A stretch of 64,000 nt of DNA from Epilithonimonas sp. JDS (lineage in GTDB: Bacteria > Bacteroidota > Bacteroidia > Flavobacteriales > Weeksellaceae): positions 186,001 to 250,000 of the forward strand of contig NZ_JAJSAX010000001.1 in the NCBI RefSeq assembly GCF_021261315.1, written 5' to 3'. A model generated the notes under the pieces. It was not told where the DNA came from. It worked only from the letters and a program-made list of their open reading frames with translations, and did not search any database. A program made the translations under genes and the position numbers. Below, piece after piece: positions 44,651-54,162 of the stretch (within the stretch, counting starts at the first letter, position 1; the number at the start of each line of letters is the position of its first letter).

Positions 44651-46144
44651 ATGATGAAGTTTATAGGATATGATGTCGGGAGCTCATCGATAAAAGCATC
44701 CATCGTAGATGAAAACGGAAAAGTAATTGCTCACGCGAAATATCCGGAAAGCGAGATGGCTATTGATTCTCCAAAGATCGGCTGGGCAGAACAGAACCCG
44801 GAACAATGGTGGCAAAATCTTCGTATTCTGACTCAAAAAATAATTGCAGAAAGTCATATCGACAAAAACGAAATCAAAGGAATCGGTATTTCTTATCAGA
44901 TGCACGGTTTGGTTTTGGTAGGCAAGGATAAAAAAGTTTTGCGTCCGTCAATCATCTGGTGTGACAGTCGTGCGGTAGAAACTGGTGACAAAGCTTTTGA
45001 TGATTTGGGTGAAGAAGTTTGTATGAATAAACTTTTGAATTCACCGGGAAATTTTACTGCTTCAAAATTAAAATGGGTCAAAGAAAATGAGCCGGAAGTC
45101 TACGAAAAGATCTGGAAGTTTATGCTTCCCGGAGATTTTATCGCTTTAAAGTTAAGCGGCGAAGCAACAACAACCGTTACCGGACTTTCGGAAGGCGTAC
45201 TTTGGGATTTCCAAAAACATCAGGCTTCAAAAACATTATTGAATCATTGGGGAATTGATGAATCTTTGGTTTCAACAGTGGTAGACAATTTTACGGAACA
45301 ATGTGTAGTTTCAAAACAGGGCGCTGAAGAAAGTGGTTTACCGGAAGGAATTCCCATTTTGTACAGAGCCGGTGATCAGCCGAATAATGCATTATCATTA
45401 AACGTTATGAATCCCGGAGAGATCGCTGCAACAGGCGGAACTTCAGGCGTCGTTTATGGGGTGACAGACAATATTCATTCTAAAGAATCTGTGCGTGTAA
45501 ACAATTTTGCGCACATTAATCATACGAAAGAGCAGTCTAGAATCGGGAAAATGCTTTGTTTAAATGGCGCAGGAATTCAGTATAGCTGGTTACGTCACCA
45601 GGTGGATCAGAAAAGACATTCTTATCAGGAACTGAATGATCTGGCTTCACAAATTCCAATCGGATCCGACGGAATCATCGTTCTACCATTCGGAAACGGA
45701 GCTGAGAGAGTTTTAAAAAATAAAGACATCGGTTCGTCTACTTATAATGTGAATTTTAACCGTCACAAAAGTGTTCATTTATTCAGAGCCGGATTGGAGG
45801 GCATCGCCTACTCTTTCGTTTACGGAACTGAAATTCTGATGAATGACGGTTTACAGAAAGGAATTATTAAAGCTGGTGGAGACAATTTATTCCGTTCTTC
45901 TCTGTTCGCGCAATCGATTGCAAATTTATTGGATACTGAAATCAGAATATTTGACACCACAGGTTCTACAGGAGCAGCGAGAGCAGCGGCAATCGGAGCA
46001 GGAGCATTTGAAACCTTAACCGATATTTTAACCGAAAAAGATATTACAACCACCTACATTCCTGATTTTAAAAATATGGATCAGTACAGGGAAAGTTATG
46101 TGAAATGGAAAAACAAATTGGAACAAGTGATAAGCGCAACTTAG
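44651..46144 (+). CDS. xylB: Xylulokinase XylB
   Basis: The 497-residue protein is a FGGY-family sugar kinase that phosphorylates D-xylulose to xylulose 5-phosphate. The N-terminal phosphate-binding GYDVGSSSIKASIVDENGKV and the segment GIGISYQMHGLVLVGKDKKV (xylulokinase type SGQMHG-like) are clear. The second domain carries AGDQPNNALSLNVMNPGEIA and GGTSGVVYG, and the C-terminal FGGY-type region reads IIKAGGDNLFRSSLFAQSIA. Length matches XylB. It is first in the block, followed by xylose isomerase after 158 bases that contain a dispersed repeat. An ATG at 44654 would be one codon shorter. Confidence 0.93.
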   Translation: MMKFIGYDVGSSSIKASIVDENGKVIAHAKYPESEMAIDSPKIGWAEQNPEQWWQNLRILTQKIIAESHIDKNEIKGIGISYQMHGLVLVGKDKKVLRPSIIWCDSRAVETGDKAFDDLGEEVCMNKLLNSPGNFTASKLKWVKENEPEVYEKIWKFMLPGDFIALKLSGEATTTVTGLSEGVLWDFQKHQASKTLLNHWGIDESLVSTVVDNFTEQCVVSKQGAEESGLPEGIPILYRAGDQPNNALSLNVMNPGEIAATGGTSGVVYGVTDNIHSKESVRVNNFAHINHTKEQSRIGKMLCLNGAGIQYSWLRHQVDQKRHSYQELNDLASQIPIGSDGIIVLPFGNGAERVLKNKDIGSSTYNVNFNRHKSVHLFRAGLEGIAYSFVYGTEILMNDGLQKGIIKAGGDNLFRSSLFAQSIANLLDTEIRIFDTTGSTGAARAAAIGAGAFETLTDILTEKDITTTYIPDFKNMDQYRESYVKWKNKLEQVISAT

Positions 46145-46185
46145 TTTCGATTTAATGGTTAAAGTTCATTTTGAAAGACAAAGTT

Positions 46186-46254
46186 GCAGCCCGACTTGAA
46201 CGGATCCCGATGTAAAATCGGGAGGGAGTGGAAGGCGGATAAAGCTGCCCAAAT
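46186..46254 (+). repeat. Dispersed intergenic repeat, copy 1
   Basis: This element of about 69 bases runs from GCAGCCCGACTTGAACGGAT, through a hairpin TCCCGAT/ATCGGGA, to GAAGGCGGATAAAGCTGCCC. It lies between xylB and xylA. Very similar copies are at 57428-57495 (inverted) and 59541-59608, and a diverged one is at 53985-54090. Confidence 0.8.
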
Positions 46255-46302
46255 AAACATAAGACAAATTTTAAGAATCAATAAAAATATAAAATCAAAA
46301 TA

Positions 46303-47631
46303 ATGGCAATTACGACAGGAAACAAAGAGTACTTTAAAGGAATAGAAAAAATCAAGTTTGAGGGAAGAGAATCAGACAATCCGTTGGCGTTCAAATTTTA
46401 CGATGAAAATTTAGTTGTTCGTGGAAAAACGATGAAAGAATATTTCAAGTTTGCTTCTGCTTACTGGCATACGTTCTGTGCAACTGGTGGCGATCCGTTC
46501 GGGGCAGGAACTCAGCAATTTGACTGGTTAACTGCTTCTGATGCAAAACAAAGAGCAACAGAAAAAATGGATGCTGCTTTCGAATTTTTCACCAAATTAG
46601 GTGTTCCTTATTACTGTTTCCACGATTATGATTTGATTGACGAGGCAGATAATTTCACAGAATCTACAAAAAGATTGGAGTTCATTACTGATTATGCGAA
46701 GGAAAAGCAGGCAACTTCTGGTGTGAAATTACTTTGGGGAACATCCAACTGTTTCTCAAACCCAAGATTTATGAACGGTGCGGCAACCAATCCTTCTTTT
46801 GATGTTTTGGCGTACGCCGGTGGACAGGTAAAAAATGCTTTGGATGCAACAATTAAATTAGGTGGCGAAAATTATGTTTTCTGGGGAGGCCGTGAAGGTT
46901 ATATGTCACTTTTGAACACTAATATGAAACGTGAACAAGAGCATATGGCGAAATTTTTACATTTGGCGAAAGATTATGCAAGAGCTCAGGGTTTCAAAGG
47001 GACTTTCTTCATCGAGCCAAAACCAATGGAGCCTACAAAACACCAGTATGACTTCGATGCGGCAACTTGTCTGAATTTTCTTCGTCAGTACGATTTATTG
47101 AATGATTTTAAATTAAATCTTGAAGTAAACCACGCTACTTTGGCTCAACATACTTTCGAGCACGAACTTCAGGTGGCTGCAGACAACAACGTTTTGGGAA
47201 GTATCGATGCGAATAGAGGTGATTACCAGAACGGTTGGGATACAGACCAATTTCCGGTTGATTTGTACGAAATGACTCAGGCAATGTTGGTCATCATCCA
47301 GGCTGGAGGTTTCCAGGGTGGAGGCGTAAATTTTGATGCTAAAATCAGAAGAAACTCTACAGATTTAGAAGATATTTTTATCGCTCACATCAGCGGAATG
47401 GACAATTTCGCAAGATCGTTCCTGGCTGCAGATAAAATTTTAGAAAAATCAAAATATTCTGAGATCAGAACCAACAGGTATTCTTCATTTGATTCTGGAA
47501 AAGGTAAAGATTTCGAAAACGGAAGCTTATCTTTAACTGATCTTGCCACTTACGCTCAAGGATTGGGTGAAGTTGGAAGAGAAAGCGGAAAGCAGGAATA
47601 TCTTGAGAGCATTATCAATCAGTATTTATAA
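46303..47631 (+). CDS. xylA: Xylose isomerase XylA
   Basis: The 442-residue TIM-barrel enzyme converts D-xylose to D-xylulose with two divalent metal ions. Family signatures are [20 protein letters not shown] (about residues 53-72), [10 protein letters not shown] with the catalytic His near 105, VFWGGREGY near 195, [18 protein letters not shown] with metal ligand Glu near 237, [25 protein letters not shown] and [10 protein letters not shown]. Length agrees with class II enzymes. It sits between xylB and the xylose symporter gene. Confidence 0.97.
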   Translation: MAITTGNKEYFKGIEKIKFEGRESDNPLAFKFYDENLVVRGKTMKEYFKFASAYWHTFCATGGDPFGAGTQQFDWLTASDAKQRATEKMDAAFEFFTKLGVPYYCFHDYDLIDEADNFTESTKRLEFITDYAKEKQATSGVKLLWGTSNCFSNPRFMNGAATNPSFDVLAYAGGQVKNALDATIKLGGENYVFWGGREGYMSLLNTNMKREQEHMAKFLHLAKDYARAQGFKGTFFIEPKPMEPTKHQYDFDAATCLNFLRQYDLLNDFKLNLEVNHATLAQHTFEHELQVAADNNVLGSIDANRGDYQNGWDTDQFPVDLYEMTQAMLVIIQAGGFQGGGVNFDAKIRRNSTDLEDIFIAHISGMDNFARSFLAADKILEKSKYSEIRTNRYSSFDSGKGKDFENGSLSLTDLATYAQGLGEVGRESGKQEYLESIINQYL

Positions 47632-47672
47632 TTTTAAATAAGACTAAACCACAAGTCTATTCACAAATTATA

Positions 47673-47789
47673 AACCACATAGGCACATAGAAAGATAGCA
47701 TTATTTCATTAAAAAAAGGCAAAATAGGGGTCTATATATAACTATTTTCCTCTTAAATACAGCGAAAAAAGCTATGTGTCTATGTGGTT
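47673..47789. repeat. MITE-like inverted repeat between xylA and xylE
   Basis: AACCACATAGGCACATAG at 47673-47690 is the reverse complement of CTATGTGTCTATGTGGTT at 47772-47789 with one mismatch. The 81-base centre has no ORF. It may be a non-autonomous mobile element or a large hairpin in the xylA-xylE transcript. Confidence 0.7.
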
Positions 47790-47838
47790 CAAAAAAAAAT
47801 CTGTACGAAACTTTTAACATTTAAAACTAAATCAAACT

Positions 47839-49260
47839 ATGCAAATAATAGATTCTGGTCCTAAATATTCTTCAGGAACAAAGGCGCAGATCAATATGCT
47901 GTACGTTACTGTACTCACGTTGGTCGCCACTTTGGGAGGACTTTTGTTTGGATACGACACCGCAGTAATCTCCGGAGCCGAAAAATCGATTCAGGAATAT
48001 CTGATCATTCCTTTGGGATTGAGTTCATTGGCTCACGGAGCGACCATTTCGAGTGCATTGATCGGATGCATCATCGGTGGAGCCATCTCAGGAATGATTT
48101 CCACGAAGCTGGGAAGAAAAAAATCATTGATGCTTTCGGCATTTTTGTTCTTTATCAGTGCTTTGGGAGCGGCGTATCCTGAATTTTTATTCTTCAAACA
48201 CGGCGAACATTCGATGGGTGTTTTGCTGGCATTTAATTTTTATAGGATCATTGGTGGAATCGGTGTGGGATTGGCTTCGGCGGTCTGCCCGATGTACATT
48301 GGTGAGATTGCACCTGCCGAAATTCGTGGTAAACTGGTATCACTGAATCAGTTTGCCATTATTTTCGGGATGCTCGTAGTTTACTTCGTGAACTGGGGCA
48401 TCGCAAGCGGACAAACCGTAGAATGGATCAACGAAATCGGATGGAGATATATGTTTTTATCTTTAACAATTCCTTCTGCCCTGTTCGGAATTCTTCTGTT
48501 TTTCGTTCCTGAAACGCCGCGTTATCTGACATTCATTAATAAAGATGCGGAAGCGTTGAAAATTCTAACCAAAATCAATGGTGAAGCACGTGGAAAAGAA
48601 ATTTTCTCTGAAATTAAAAGTACTGTCGTTGAACATAAGAGTGAAATTTTTGCATTCGGGAAAACCGTAATTGTGATTGGAATTTTGCTTTCTGTTTTCC
48701 AGCAGTTTGTGGGAATCAATGTGGCTTTATATTACGCTCCGAGAATTTTTGAAAGTATGGGTGTTCACAAAGATTCTTCAATGTTGCAGACTGTTGTAAT
48801 GGGATTGGTGAATGTTGTCTTTACCGTCATCGCTATTTTTACGGTCGATAAATGGGGAAGAAAACCATTATTGATCGTAGGTTCAGTCGGAATGGCGATT
48901 GGAATGTTTGCGATTGCGATTTTATCTTATTATCAAATCATCGGAATTGCAACTTTGGTATTTATCATCGTTTATACGGCTTCATTTATGATGTCTTGGG
49001 GACCAATCTGTTGGGTTTTGATCTCAGAAATTTTCCCTAATAAAATCAGGGGAAGTGCGATTGCGATTGCCGTTGCGGCGCAATGGGCAGCGAATTATTT
49101 AATTTCATCTACTTATCCTTTTATGATGGAATTCAGTGGCGCATTTACTTACGGATTTTATGGGGTGATGAGTGTTCTGTCCCTGTTTTTCGTTTGGAAA
49201 TGGGTTCCTGAAACCAAAGGAAAATCTCTCGAGGAAATCGAAAAGGTTTGGGAAAAATAA
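47839..49260 (+). CDS. xylE: D-xylose:H+ symporter XylE-like (MFS sugar porter)
   Basis: The 473-residue protein is a 12-helix major facilitator superfamily sugar porter in the inner membrane. Signatures are GGLLFGYDTAVISGA in helix 1, TKLGRKKSLM after helix 2, GIGVGLASAVCPMYIGEIAP with AEIRGKLVSLNQ, QQFVGINVALYYAPRIFESM, DKWGRKPLLIVGS and WVPETKGKSLEEIE at the end. This matches XylE/GLUT-type porters. The xylB-xylA context points to D-xylose as substrate. It is the last gene of the block and is followed by a terminator. Confidence 0.92.
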   Translation: MQIIDSGPKYSSGTKAQINMLYVTVLTLVATLGGLLFGYDTAVISGAEKSIQEYLIIPLGLSSLAHGATISSALIGCIIGGAISGMISTKLGRKKSLMLSAFLFFISALGAAYPEFLFFKHGEHSMGVLLAFNFYRIIGGIGVGLASAVCPMYIGEIAPAEIRGKLVSLNQFAIIFGMLVVYFVNWGIASGQTVEWINEIGWRYMFLSLTIPSALFGILLFFVPETPRYLTFINKDAEALKILTKINGEARGKEIFSEIKSTVVEHKSEIFAFGKTVIVIGILLSVFQQFVGINVALYYAPRIFESMGVHKDSSMLQTVVMGLVNVVFTVIAIFTVDKWGRKPLLIVGSVGMAIGMFAIAILSYYQIIGIATLVFIIVYTASFMMSWGPICWVLISEIFPNKIRGSAIAIAVAAQWAANYLISSTYPFMMEFSGAFTYGFYGVMSVLSLFFVWKWVPETKGKSLEEIEKVWEK

Positions 49261-49292
49261 TTTACTTCAGTTTTAAAATTAGTTTGTTAAGG

Positions 49293-49322
49293 GCATCGAA
49301 GATTTTCGATGCTCTTTTTTAT
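49293..49322 (+). terminator. Terminator after xylE
   Basis: GCATCGAA pairs perfectly with TTCGATGC around GATT, followed by TCTTTTTTATTTT. Confidence 0.88.
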
Positions 49323-49354
49323 TTTAAATAAATCTATGATAATTATTTTACCAT

Positions 49355-49385
49355 AAATAAAAGCTACCGAAATTCAGCAGCTTTT
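49355..49385 (-). terminator. Terminator of the Na+/H+ antiporter gene
   Basis: On the reverse strand AAAAGCTGCTGAA pairs with the downstream AGCTTTT part of TTCGGTAGCTTTT, with T-rich sequence after it. It lies 14 bases after the stop at 49400. Confidence 0.6.
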
Positions 49386-49399
49386 AATCTCAATTTTAT

Positions 49400-50983
49400 C
49401 TAAATCATCTTCAAGCGTTCTTCTTCGAGATCAATCTGATACAACTGCTGGCGGATGATTTCCTCATTGATTTTTGGATCTTTATTTAATTCTGTAAGAT
49501 AATCCCGCTGCACTTCCAGCATTTCTATAAAAATAGTTTTTGTCTTTGCATTCATCCAGCTGTCATCGGTTGCTTTTGCTCGCTCTTCCCAATGTTTAAG
49601 GAACATTTCGAGACCAGCATGGTCTTTCAGCTCGTTTTCATATTTCGATTTCAGGAATTGGTAAATGTGCTGTTTCAATTCTTTTTTGATTTTCTGCCTG
49701 GTCGACTGTTCATTTTCTTCATTGAAAATACCGTCAAAAAATCCGGTTCTTCTGATAAAGTAAGGCAGCGTAAGACCCTGAACCAAAAGCGTGAGCAAAA
49801 TCACTACAAATGTTATAAACAATATCAAATTCCGGTGCGGAAAAGCTTCGCCATTACTCAGAGTCACGGGGATTGCCAAAGCGGCGGCCAGAGAAACCAC
49901 GCCGCGCATTCCCGTCCACCCCAACAAAAGTGGCATCATCCAACGTCTTGTTCGAGAAGATGCGTGCGGCTGTACACTCGGACGGAAAATCATTGTGGAA
50001 ACCAAGGCTACGTAAGAACTGATCATCCTTGCAGCAATCAAAATAGCAGTCACCAAAACACCATAACCTACTGCGGTTTCTATGGGAATATGGTCTTCTT
50101 TCAAACCATCGACAATCTCGGGAAGTTCCAATCCAATGATAAGGAAAACGACGCCATTCAGTATAAAAATAAAACTTTCCCAGACGCTGTAGGCGTGAAT
50201 CCTGCTGGTGCTGTTCAGAAACTTCAGTCTTCTGGCCGACATAAACAATCCACCACAAACGACTGCCAAAACTCCGGAACTATGCAGCTGCTCTGCGATC
50301 CAGTACATCAGATAAGGCTCAATGATCGTCAATGCAATATCTGATGGCGCGTCTGTAGGCAGAAGTTTGTGTGCCTGTACAAATAGCCAGCCCAATAGCA
50401 GACCGATCCCGACGCCGCCAATCACCATCCACAAAAAATCTGTGACAGCTTCCGGCCAGATAAATTGCCCGGTGCCTACCGCCACCAAAGCAAAACGGAA
50501 AATAATCAGTGATGAGGCGTCATTCAGGAGACTTTCACCTTCCAGAATTGTGGAAGTTGATTTTGGAATTGCAACAAATTTTGTGATCGCTCCTGTACTC
50601 ACGGCATCCGGCGGAGAAACGATTCCACCGAGTAAAAATCCTAAAGCAATCGTGCATCCGGGAATAAAATGATTCGTAATCAATGCCACGGATAATGCGG
50701 TGAAGAAAACGACCAGAAAGGCAAAACTCCCGATGATGCGCCACCATTTCTTCATCTCCTTAAAAGATATGGACCACGAGGCTTCAAACAATAAAGGCGG
50801 AAGGAATATAAAAAAGATAAGATCCGGATCAATCTTGATAACCGGCAATCCGGGAATGAAGCTTATAAAAAGTCCGCCTACAACCAACAAGATGGGATAA
50901 GCGATTTTGAGTTTGGCAGCGAACATATTCAGCATAACGATGACTGCGACCATTGCCAGGAGAAAAGGTAAGAGACTGTGCAT
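49400..50983 (-). CDS. CPA1-type Na+/H+ antiporter (NhaP family)
   Basis: The 527-residue inner membrane protein has about 12 hydrophobic helices in its first 410 residues and a charged cytoplasmic tail of about 110 residues. Family motifs are FFIFLPPLLFEASWSISF, FLLGGIVSPPDAVSTGAITK with the ion-binding Asp, LEGESLLNDASSLIIFRFAL and GWTGMRGVVSLAAALAIP. It exchanges monovalent cations for protons in pH and salt balance. The gene stands alone between terminators, with its own -7 box at 51006-51013. Confidence 0.93.
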   Translation of the reverse strand: MHSLLPFLLAMVAVIVMLNMFAAKLKIAYPILLVVGGLFISFIPGLPVIKIDPDLIFFIFLPPLLFEASWSISFKEMKKWWRIIGSFAFLVVFFTALSVALITNHFIPGCTIALGFLLGGIVSPPDAVSTGAITKFVAIPKSTSTILEGESLLNDASSLIIFRFALVAVGTGQFIWPEAVTDFLWMVIGGVGIGLLLGWLFVQAHKLLPTDAPSDIALTIIEPYLMYWIAEQLHSSGVLAVVCGGLFMSARRLKFLNSTSRIHAYSVWESFIFILNGVVFLIIGLELPEIVDGLKEDHIPIETAVGYGVLVTAILIAARMISSYVALVSTMIFRPSVQPHASSRTRRWMMPLLLGWTGMRGVVSLAAALAIPVTLSNGEAFPHRNLILFITFVVILLTLLVQGLTLPYFIRRTGFFDGIFNEENEQSTRQKIKKELKQHIYQFLKSKYENELKDHAGLEMFLKHWEERAKATDDSWMNAKTKTIFIEMLEVQRDYLTELNKDPKINEEIIRQQLYQIDLEEERLKMI

Positions 50984-51005
50984 TGTAATATTTGTGTTTA
51001 AGATA

Positions 51006-51013
51006 CAAAAATA
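51006..51013 (-). promoter_or_regulatory. Bacteroidota -7 box of the Na+/H+ antiporter gene
   Basis: The reverse strand reads TATTTTTG, an exact TAnnTTTG, 23 bases before the ATG at 50983. Confidence 0.5.
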
Positions 51014-51406
51014 ACAATTACAACAACTTTATAAAATACAAATTTGAAAGCCTTCATCAGCAATGATATTCATCATATTAAATTTATACAATTCATAATA
51101 ATTTAACTTTTTTAATAAATTTTCAAAAATATAATGACTGATTTTCATCAGTATTTCCAGACCTAACAAATGTCATATCTGATTATTCATTAATCACTAT
51201 GAATAAAAGGTAAATATTAAATTAATAAAATTTTAACATTTAGACAAAATCAATAAGAGTTATCGACAATTATTATCAATAATACAATCAGAACAATGCA
51301 TAAGATTTTTGTCACCATAATATAATATTTTAATTGTTACGAACCTTATACCTTTGTCCTATAATTAATGAAAGAAATACAATTATAACATTTAAAATTT
51401 ATAAAA
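51014..51406. other. AT-rich divergent intergenic region
   Basis: About 390 bases without an ORF lie between the antiporter and the YceI gene. They hold the YceI promoter box at 51349-51356. I see no other structure. Confidence 0.45.
51349..51356 (+). promoter_or_regulatory. Bacteroidota -7 box of the YceI/outer-membrane protein operon
   Basis: TACCTTTG is an exact TAnnTTTG, 51 bases before the ATG at 51407. Confidence 0.6.
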
Positions 51407-51943
51407 ATGAAAACAACGAAAAATCTAATCAGTTTAGCAGTTTTACTAGGAGTAACAATTTTACCTCAATTATCAAATGCTCAAAAATTAAATCAAAAAA
51501 CTACGACTGTCATAGTTTCCGGAACATCACCGATGCACGACTGGGAAATGACCGGTTCAACAGCAACTTTTACAGGGATAGCAAGTGGCAACGCCATTAC
51601 AAACCTCACCTTCACAGTTCCTGTAAAAAACCTGAAAGCTGAAAAAGGAAAAACGATGGAGAAGAAAGCCTATGAAGCTTTGAAAGCTGACAAAGCGCCA
51701 AATGTAACCTTCACATCTTCTTCTATCAATCTTGGAAAAAGCAATGCTACCGGAAAACTCAGCATTGCAGGAGTTTCCAGAAATGTTTCCTTTCCAGTGT
51801 CCATCGTAAAAAAAGGAAATGCTTACATCATCGATGGAACAGAAACCATCAAACTGTCAGAATTCGGAATGGAGCGTCCTGGATTTATGGGAATCAAAAC
51901 AGGCGATGTAGTCACTGTAAAAGTGAATGTGATAGCAGAGTAA
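51407..51943 (+). CDS. YceI-family periplasmic protein
   Basis: The 178-residue protein has a signal peptide ending QLSNAQ and then a YceI lipocalin-like domain. Motifs are VSGTSPMHDWEMTGSTATFTG, LTFTVPVKNLKAEKGKTMEK and KAPNVTFTSSS, and a near-terminal FGMERPGFMGIKTGDVVTVK. YceI domains bind polyisoprenoid-type lipids in the periplasm. It is followed after 34 bases by an outer-membrane protein gene, and a second YceI-like gene lies beyond it. Confidence 0.92.
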   Translation: MKTTKNLISLAVLLGVTILPQLSNAQKLNQKTTTVIVSGTSPMHDWEMTGSTATFTGIASGNAITNLTFTVPVKNLKAEKGKTMEKKAYEALKADKAPNVTFTSSSINLGKSNATGKLSIAGVSRNVSFPVSIVKKGNAYIIDGTETIKLSEFGMERPGFMGIKTGDVVTVKVNVIAE

Positions 51944-51977
51944 AATTAAAATCATAACAACTAAATATTTAAATATC

Positions 51978-53264
51978 ATGAAAAGAAATCTACTGAAAGC
52001 CGGCTTCATCGCAGCTTTACTAACCGCAACATTCGGATTCGCACAAGAAGGCAAACTGGACAATTTGAAACCAAGAGACAAACGCGGACTGACCGTTTTT
52101 GAAAATCCAAAAGATACCGTTTCAACCTTTGATCACTTGAGAGTAAAAGTAGGCGGCGCATTTGCTCTACAATTTCAGGGATTGAAACACGAGAATAGCG
52201 CCACTCCAGTTCTGAATGCTACAGGCGTAAATACAAATCAATTATTCGATCTTGGAAATAACATCAACCTTCCAACAGCCAATTTAGATCTTGACGTTGC
52301 TTTGTATGACGGTGTAAATCTGCACTTGAGAACATTCCTTTCTTCCCGTCACCACAACGAAACTTATGTGAAAGGTGGCTATTTACAAATCGACAAACTG
52401 GACTTCATTGAGAAAGGTTTTGCAGAAGATATTATGAAGTACACAACCATCAAAGTTGGTCAGGATCAGATCAATTACGGTGATGCACAACTCAGAAGAT
52501 CAGATAATGCTTATGCTATTATGAATCCGTTTGTTGGGAATTATCTGATGGATGCTTATGCAACATTTCCTTTCGCAGAGGTCTATTACAGAAGAAATGG
52601 CGTGATTGTGATGGGTGGTGTAACCAATGGCAGACTGAACCAAACCGCAACAGGAGGAACAAGTCCCGGAATCTATGGAAAATTGGGTTATGATAAACAA
52701 CTCAATTCTGATCTGAGAGTAAGATTAACAGGATCTGTTTACAACATCGCCAGAGCACCAAGACTGGATTTCTACAACGGCGACAGAGCAGGATCAAGAT
52801 ACTATTTCGTGATGGAAAACACTGCAGCCACATCATCTGCCCAAATGAGAAGCGGAATGGTAGATCCTGATTTCCAGAACACATTGACCTCATTTATGAT
52901 AAATCCTTTTGTTAAATACAAAGGACTGGAATTCTTCGGAATCTTCGAATCTGCTTCAGGACGTAATCTTACAGAAACCGAAAGAAGAACTTACAACCAA
53001 TATGCTGCAGAATTGCTTTACAGATTTGGTACCGATGAAAACTTCTATTTTGGCGGCCGATACAACAAAGTGGACGGAAAACTGATCAGCGGAGACGACA
53101 TCAGTGTGGACAGATACAACATCGGCGGCGGCTGGTTTATGACTAAAAACATTCTTACAAAATTGGAATACGTCAATCAGAAATACGACGGATATCCTGC
53201 GACAAACATCAAAAGCGATGGTAAGTTCAATGGATTTATGTTAGAAGCTGTGATCTCTTTTTAA
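51978..53264 (+). CDS. Outer-membrane beta-barrel (porin-like) protein
   Basis: The 428-residue protein has a signal peptide ending FGFAQE and no sorting domain. The mature part alternates aromatic and charged strands ending in a C-terminal strand FNGFMLEAVISF with terminal Phe, the mark of an outer-membrane barrel. Segments include LNLDVALYDGVNLHLRTFL-like strands and YTTIKVGQDQINYGDAQLRR, which resemble phosphate-selective porin-like proteins. Substrate is unknown. It is probably co-transcribed with the YceI gene before it. Confidence 0.8.
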   Translation: MKRNLLKAGFIAALLTATFGFAQEGKLDNLKPRDKRGLTVFENPKDTVSTFDHLRVKVGGAFALQFQGLKHENSATPVLNATGVNTNQLFDLGNNINLPTANLDLDVALYDGVNLHLRTFLSSRHHNETYVKGGYLQIDKLDFIEKGFAEDIMKYTTIKVGQDQINYGDAQLRRSDNAYAIMNPFVGNYLMDAYATFPFAEVYYRRNGVIVMGGVTNGRLNQTATGGTSPGIYGKLGYDKQLNSDLRVRLTGSVYNIARAPRLDFYNGDRAGSRYYFVMENTAATSSAQMRSGMVDPDFQNTLTSFMINPFVKYKGLEFFGIFESASGRNLTETERRTYNQYAAELLYRFGTDENFYFGGRYNKVDGKLISGDDISVDRYNIGGGWFMTKNILTKLEYVNQKYDGYPATNIKSDGKFNGFMLEAVISF

Positions 53265-53280
53265 ATATTTAGTTAATAGC

Positions 53281-53314
53281 AGCAGAGGAAACTCCCGGGA
53301 ATCCTCTGCTTTTT
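53281..53314 (+). terminator. Terminator after the outer-membrane protein gene
   Basis: AGCAGAGGA pairs perfectly with TCCTCTGCT, followed by TTTT. Confidence 0.9.
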
Positions 53315-53411
53315 AAAACCAACATTATGAAATCGCCCTGATTTGGAGACGAAAATTAAAGTACAGATTAGGCGATTGCATATGACCTTTAAGAACAATA
53401 AATATCTACAT

Positions 53412-53912
53412 ATGAAACTTCTATATTTGCTTTTCAGTCTATGTTTTCTTTTTTCAAATGCACAGGAAAACTTTGTTAAAATCAACGGCAGCACAAACGT
53501 CAACGGTTTCCAATGTGTCAACAGCAAATTCAAAAATGATGGCAGCGTTTATTCTTTTTCAGAAAAAAATCTACCGAATATCATTTTAAAAGTCACAGAT
53601 TTCGATTGCGGAAACAAGATGATGACCAGAGATTTCCAAAAGATTCTGAATGCGGAAAAGTATCCGGAAATGACGATCAAATTCATCAAGTTTACTAAAA
53701 CTCAGAAAAACTACAGCGCAGTTGTGGAAGTCAAAATGATGAATCAAAGCAGAAGATACAATGTAGAATTCGCAATGGAAAATAACAAAATGGTAGGCAG
53801 AAAGAATGTAAAATTCAGTGATTTTAACATCACACCTCCGAAAAAAATGGGCGGAATGATCGTTGTAAAAGATGAATTGGATCTGACATTCAGCTTAGCA
53901 ACAAAAATTTAA
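53412..53912 (+). CDS. Second YceI-like secreted protein
   Basis: I start it at the ATG at 53412, where a signal peptide begins (KLLYLLFSLCFLFSNAQ); a longer frame from 53343 would add 23 unlikely residues. The 166-residue product reads as a diverged YceI-type domain: INGSTNVNGFQCVNSKFKND, then MMTRDFQKILNAEKYPEMTI and VVKDELDLTFSL. The pair of cysteines (FQCVN, DFDCGNK) is unlike the first YceI protein. It lies behind a terminator but close to the YceI-porin pair, suggesting a shared pathway. Confidence 0.8.
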   Translation: MKLLYLLFSLCFLFSNAQENFVKINGSTNVNGFQCVNSKFKNDGSVYSFSEKNLPNIILKVTDFDCGNKMMTRDFQKILNAEKYPEMTIKFIKFTKTQKNYSAVVEVKMMNQSRRYNVEFAMENNKMVGRKNVKFSDFNITPPKKMGGMIVVKDELDLTFSLATKI

Positions 53913-53947
53913 ATAATACTTTTTCATACAATTAGATTTTTCAATGC

Positions 53948-53980
53948 AACATCGCTGGTTATTCCGGTGATGTTGTTTTT
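53948..53980 (+). terminator. Terminator after the second YceI-like gene
   Basis: AACATC pairs with GATGTT, with inner partial pairs GG/CC, followed by GTTTTT. Confidence 0.75.
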
Positions 53981-53984
53981 ATAT

Positions 53985-54090
53985 TTGGGCGTCTTTATCC
54001 GTCTTCCGCTCCCAATCTTTTTTGCGGAAGATTTGCACTTCAATAGAACTTGACAATACGCAAAAAAGGATTTCCGCTCAAGTCGGGACG
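53985..54090 (-). repeat. Dispersed intergenic repeat, diverged long copy
   Basis: In inverted orientation it runs from GGGCGTCTTTATCCGTCTTC to TTCCGCTCAAGTCGGG. The outer ends match the other copies, but the centre is about 40 bases longer and different (GCGGAAGATTTGCACTTCAA). Confidence 0.65.
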
Positions 54091-54150
54091 CGCTTCGCAA
54101 GATTTAACGTTTGACATTGAAATCACGTTTCTACATCATTTTCAAATTTG

Positions 54151-54158
54151 TAAATTTG
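54151..54158 (+). promoter_or_regulatory. Candidate -7 box directly before the mutS2 GTG
   Basis: TAAATTTG is an exact TAnnTTTG ending only 5 bases before the GTG at 54163. A transcript from here would have little or no leader. Confidence 0.45.
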
Positions 54159-54162
54159 CATT

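Noticed and set aside
47673-47789. CRISPR array or tandem repeat
   Set aside because: There are only two arms and they are inverted; no regular spacer pattern was seen here or elsewhere in the window.
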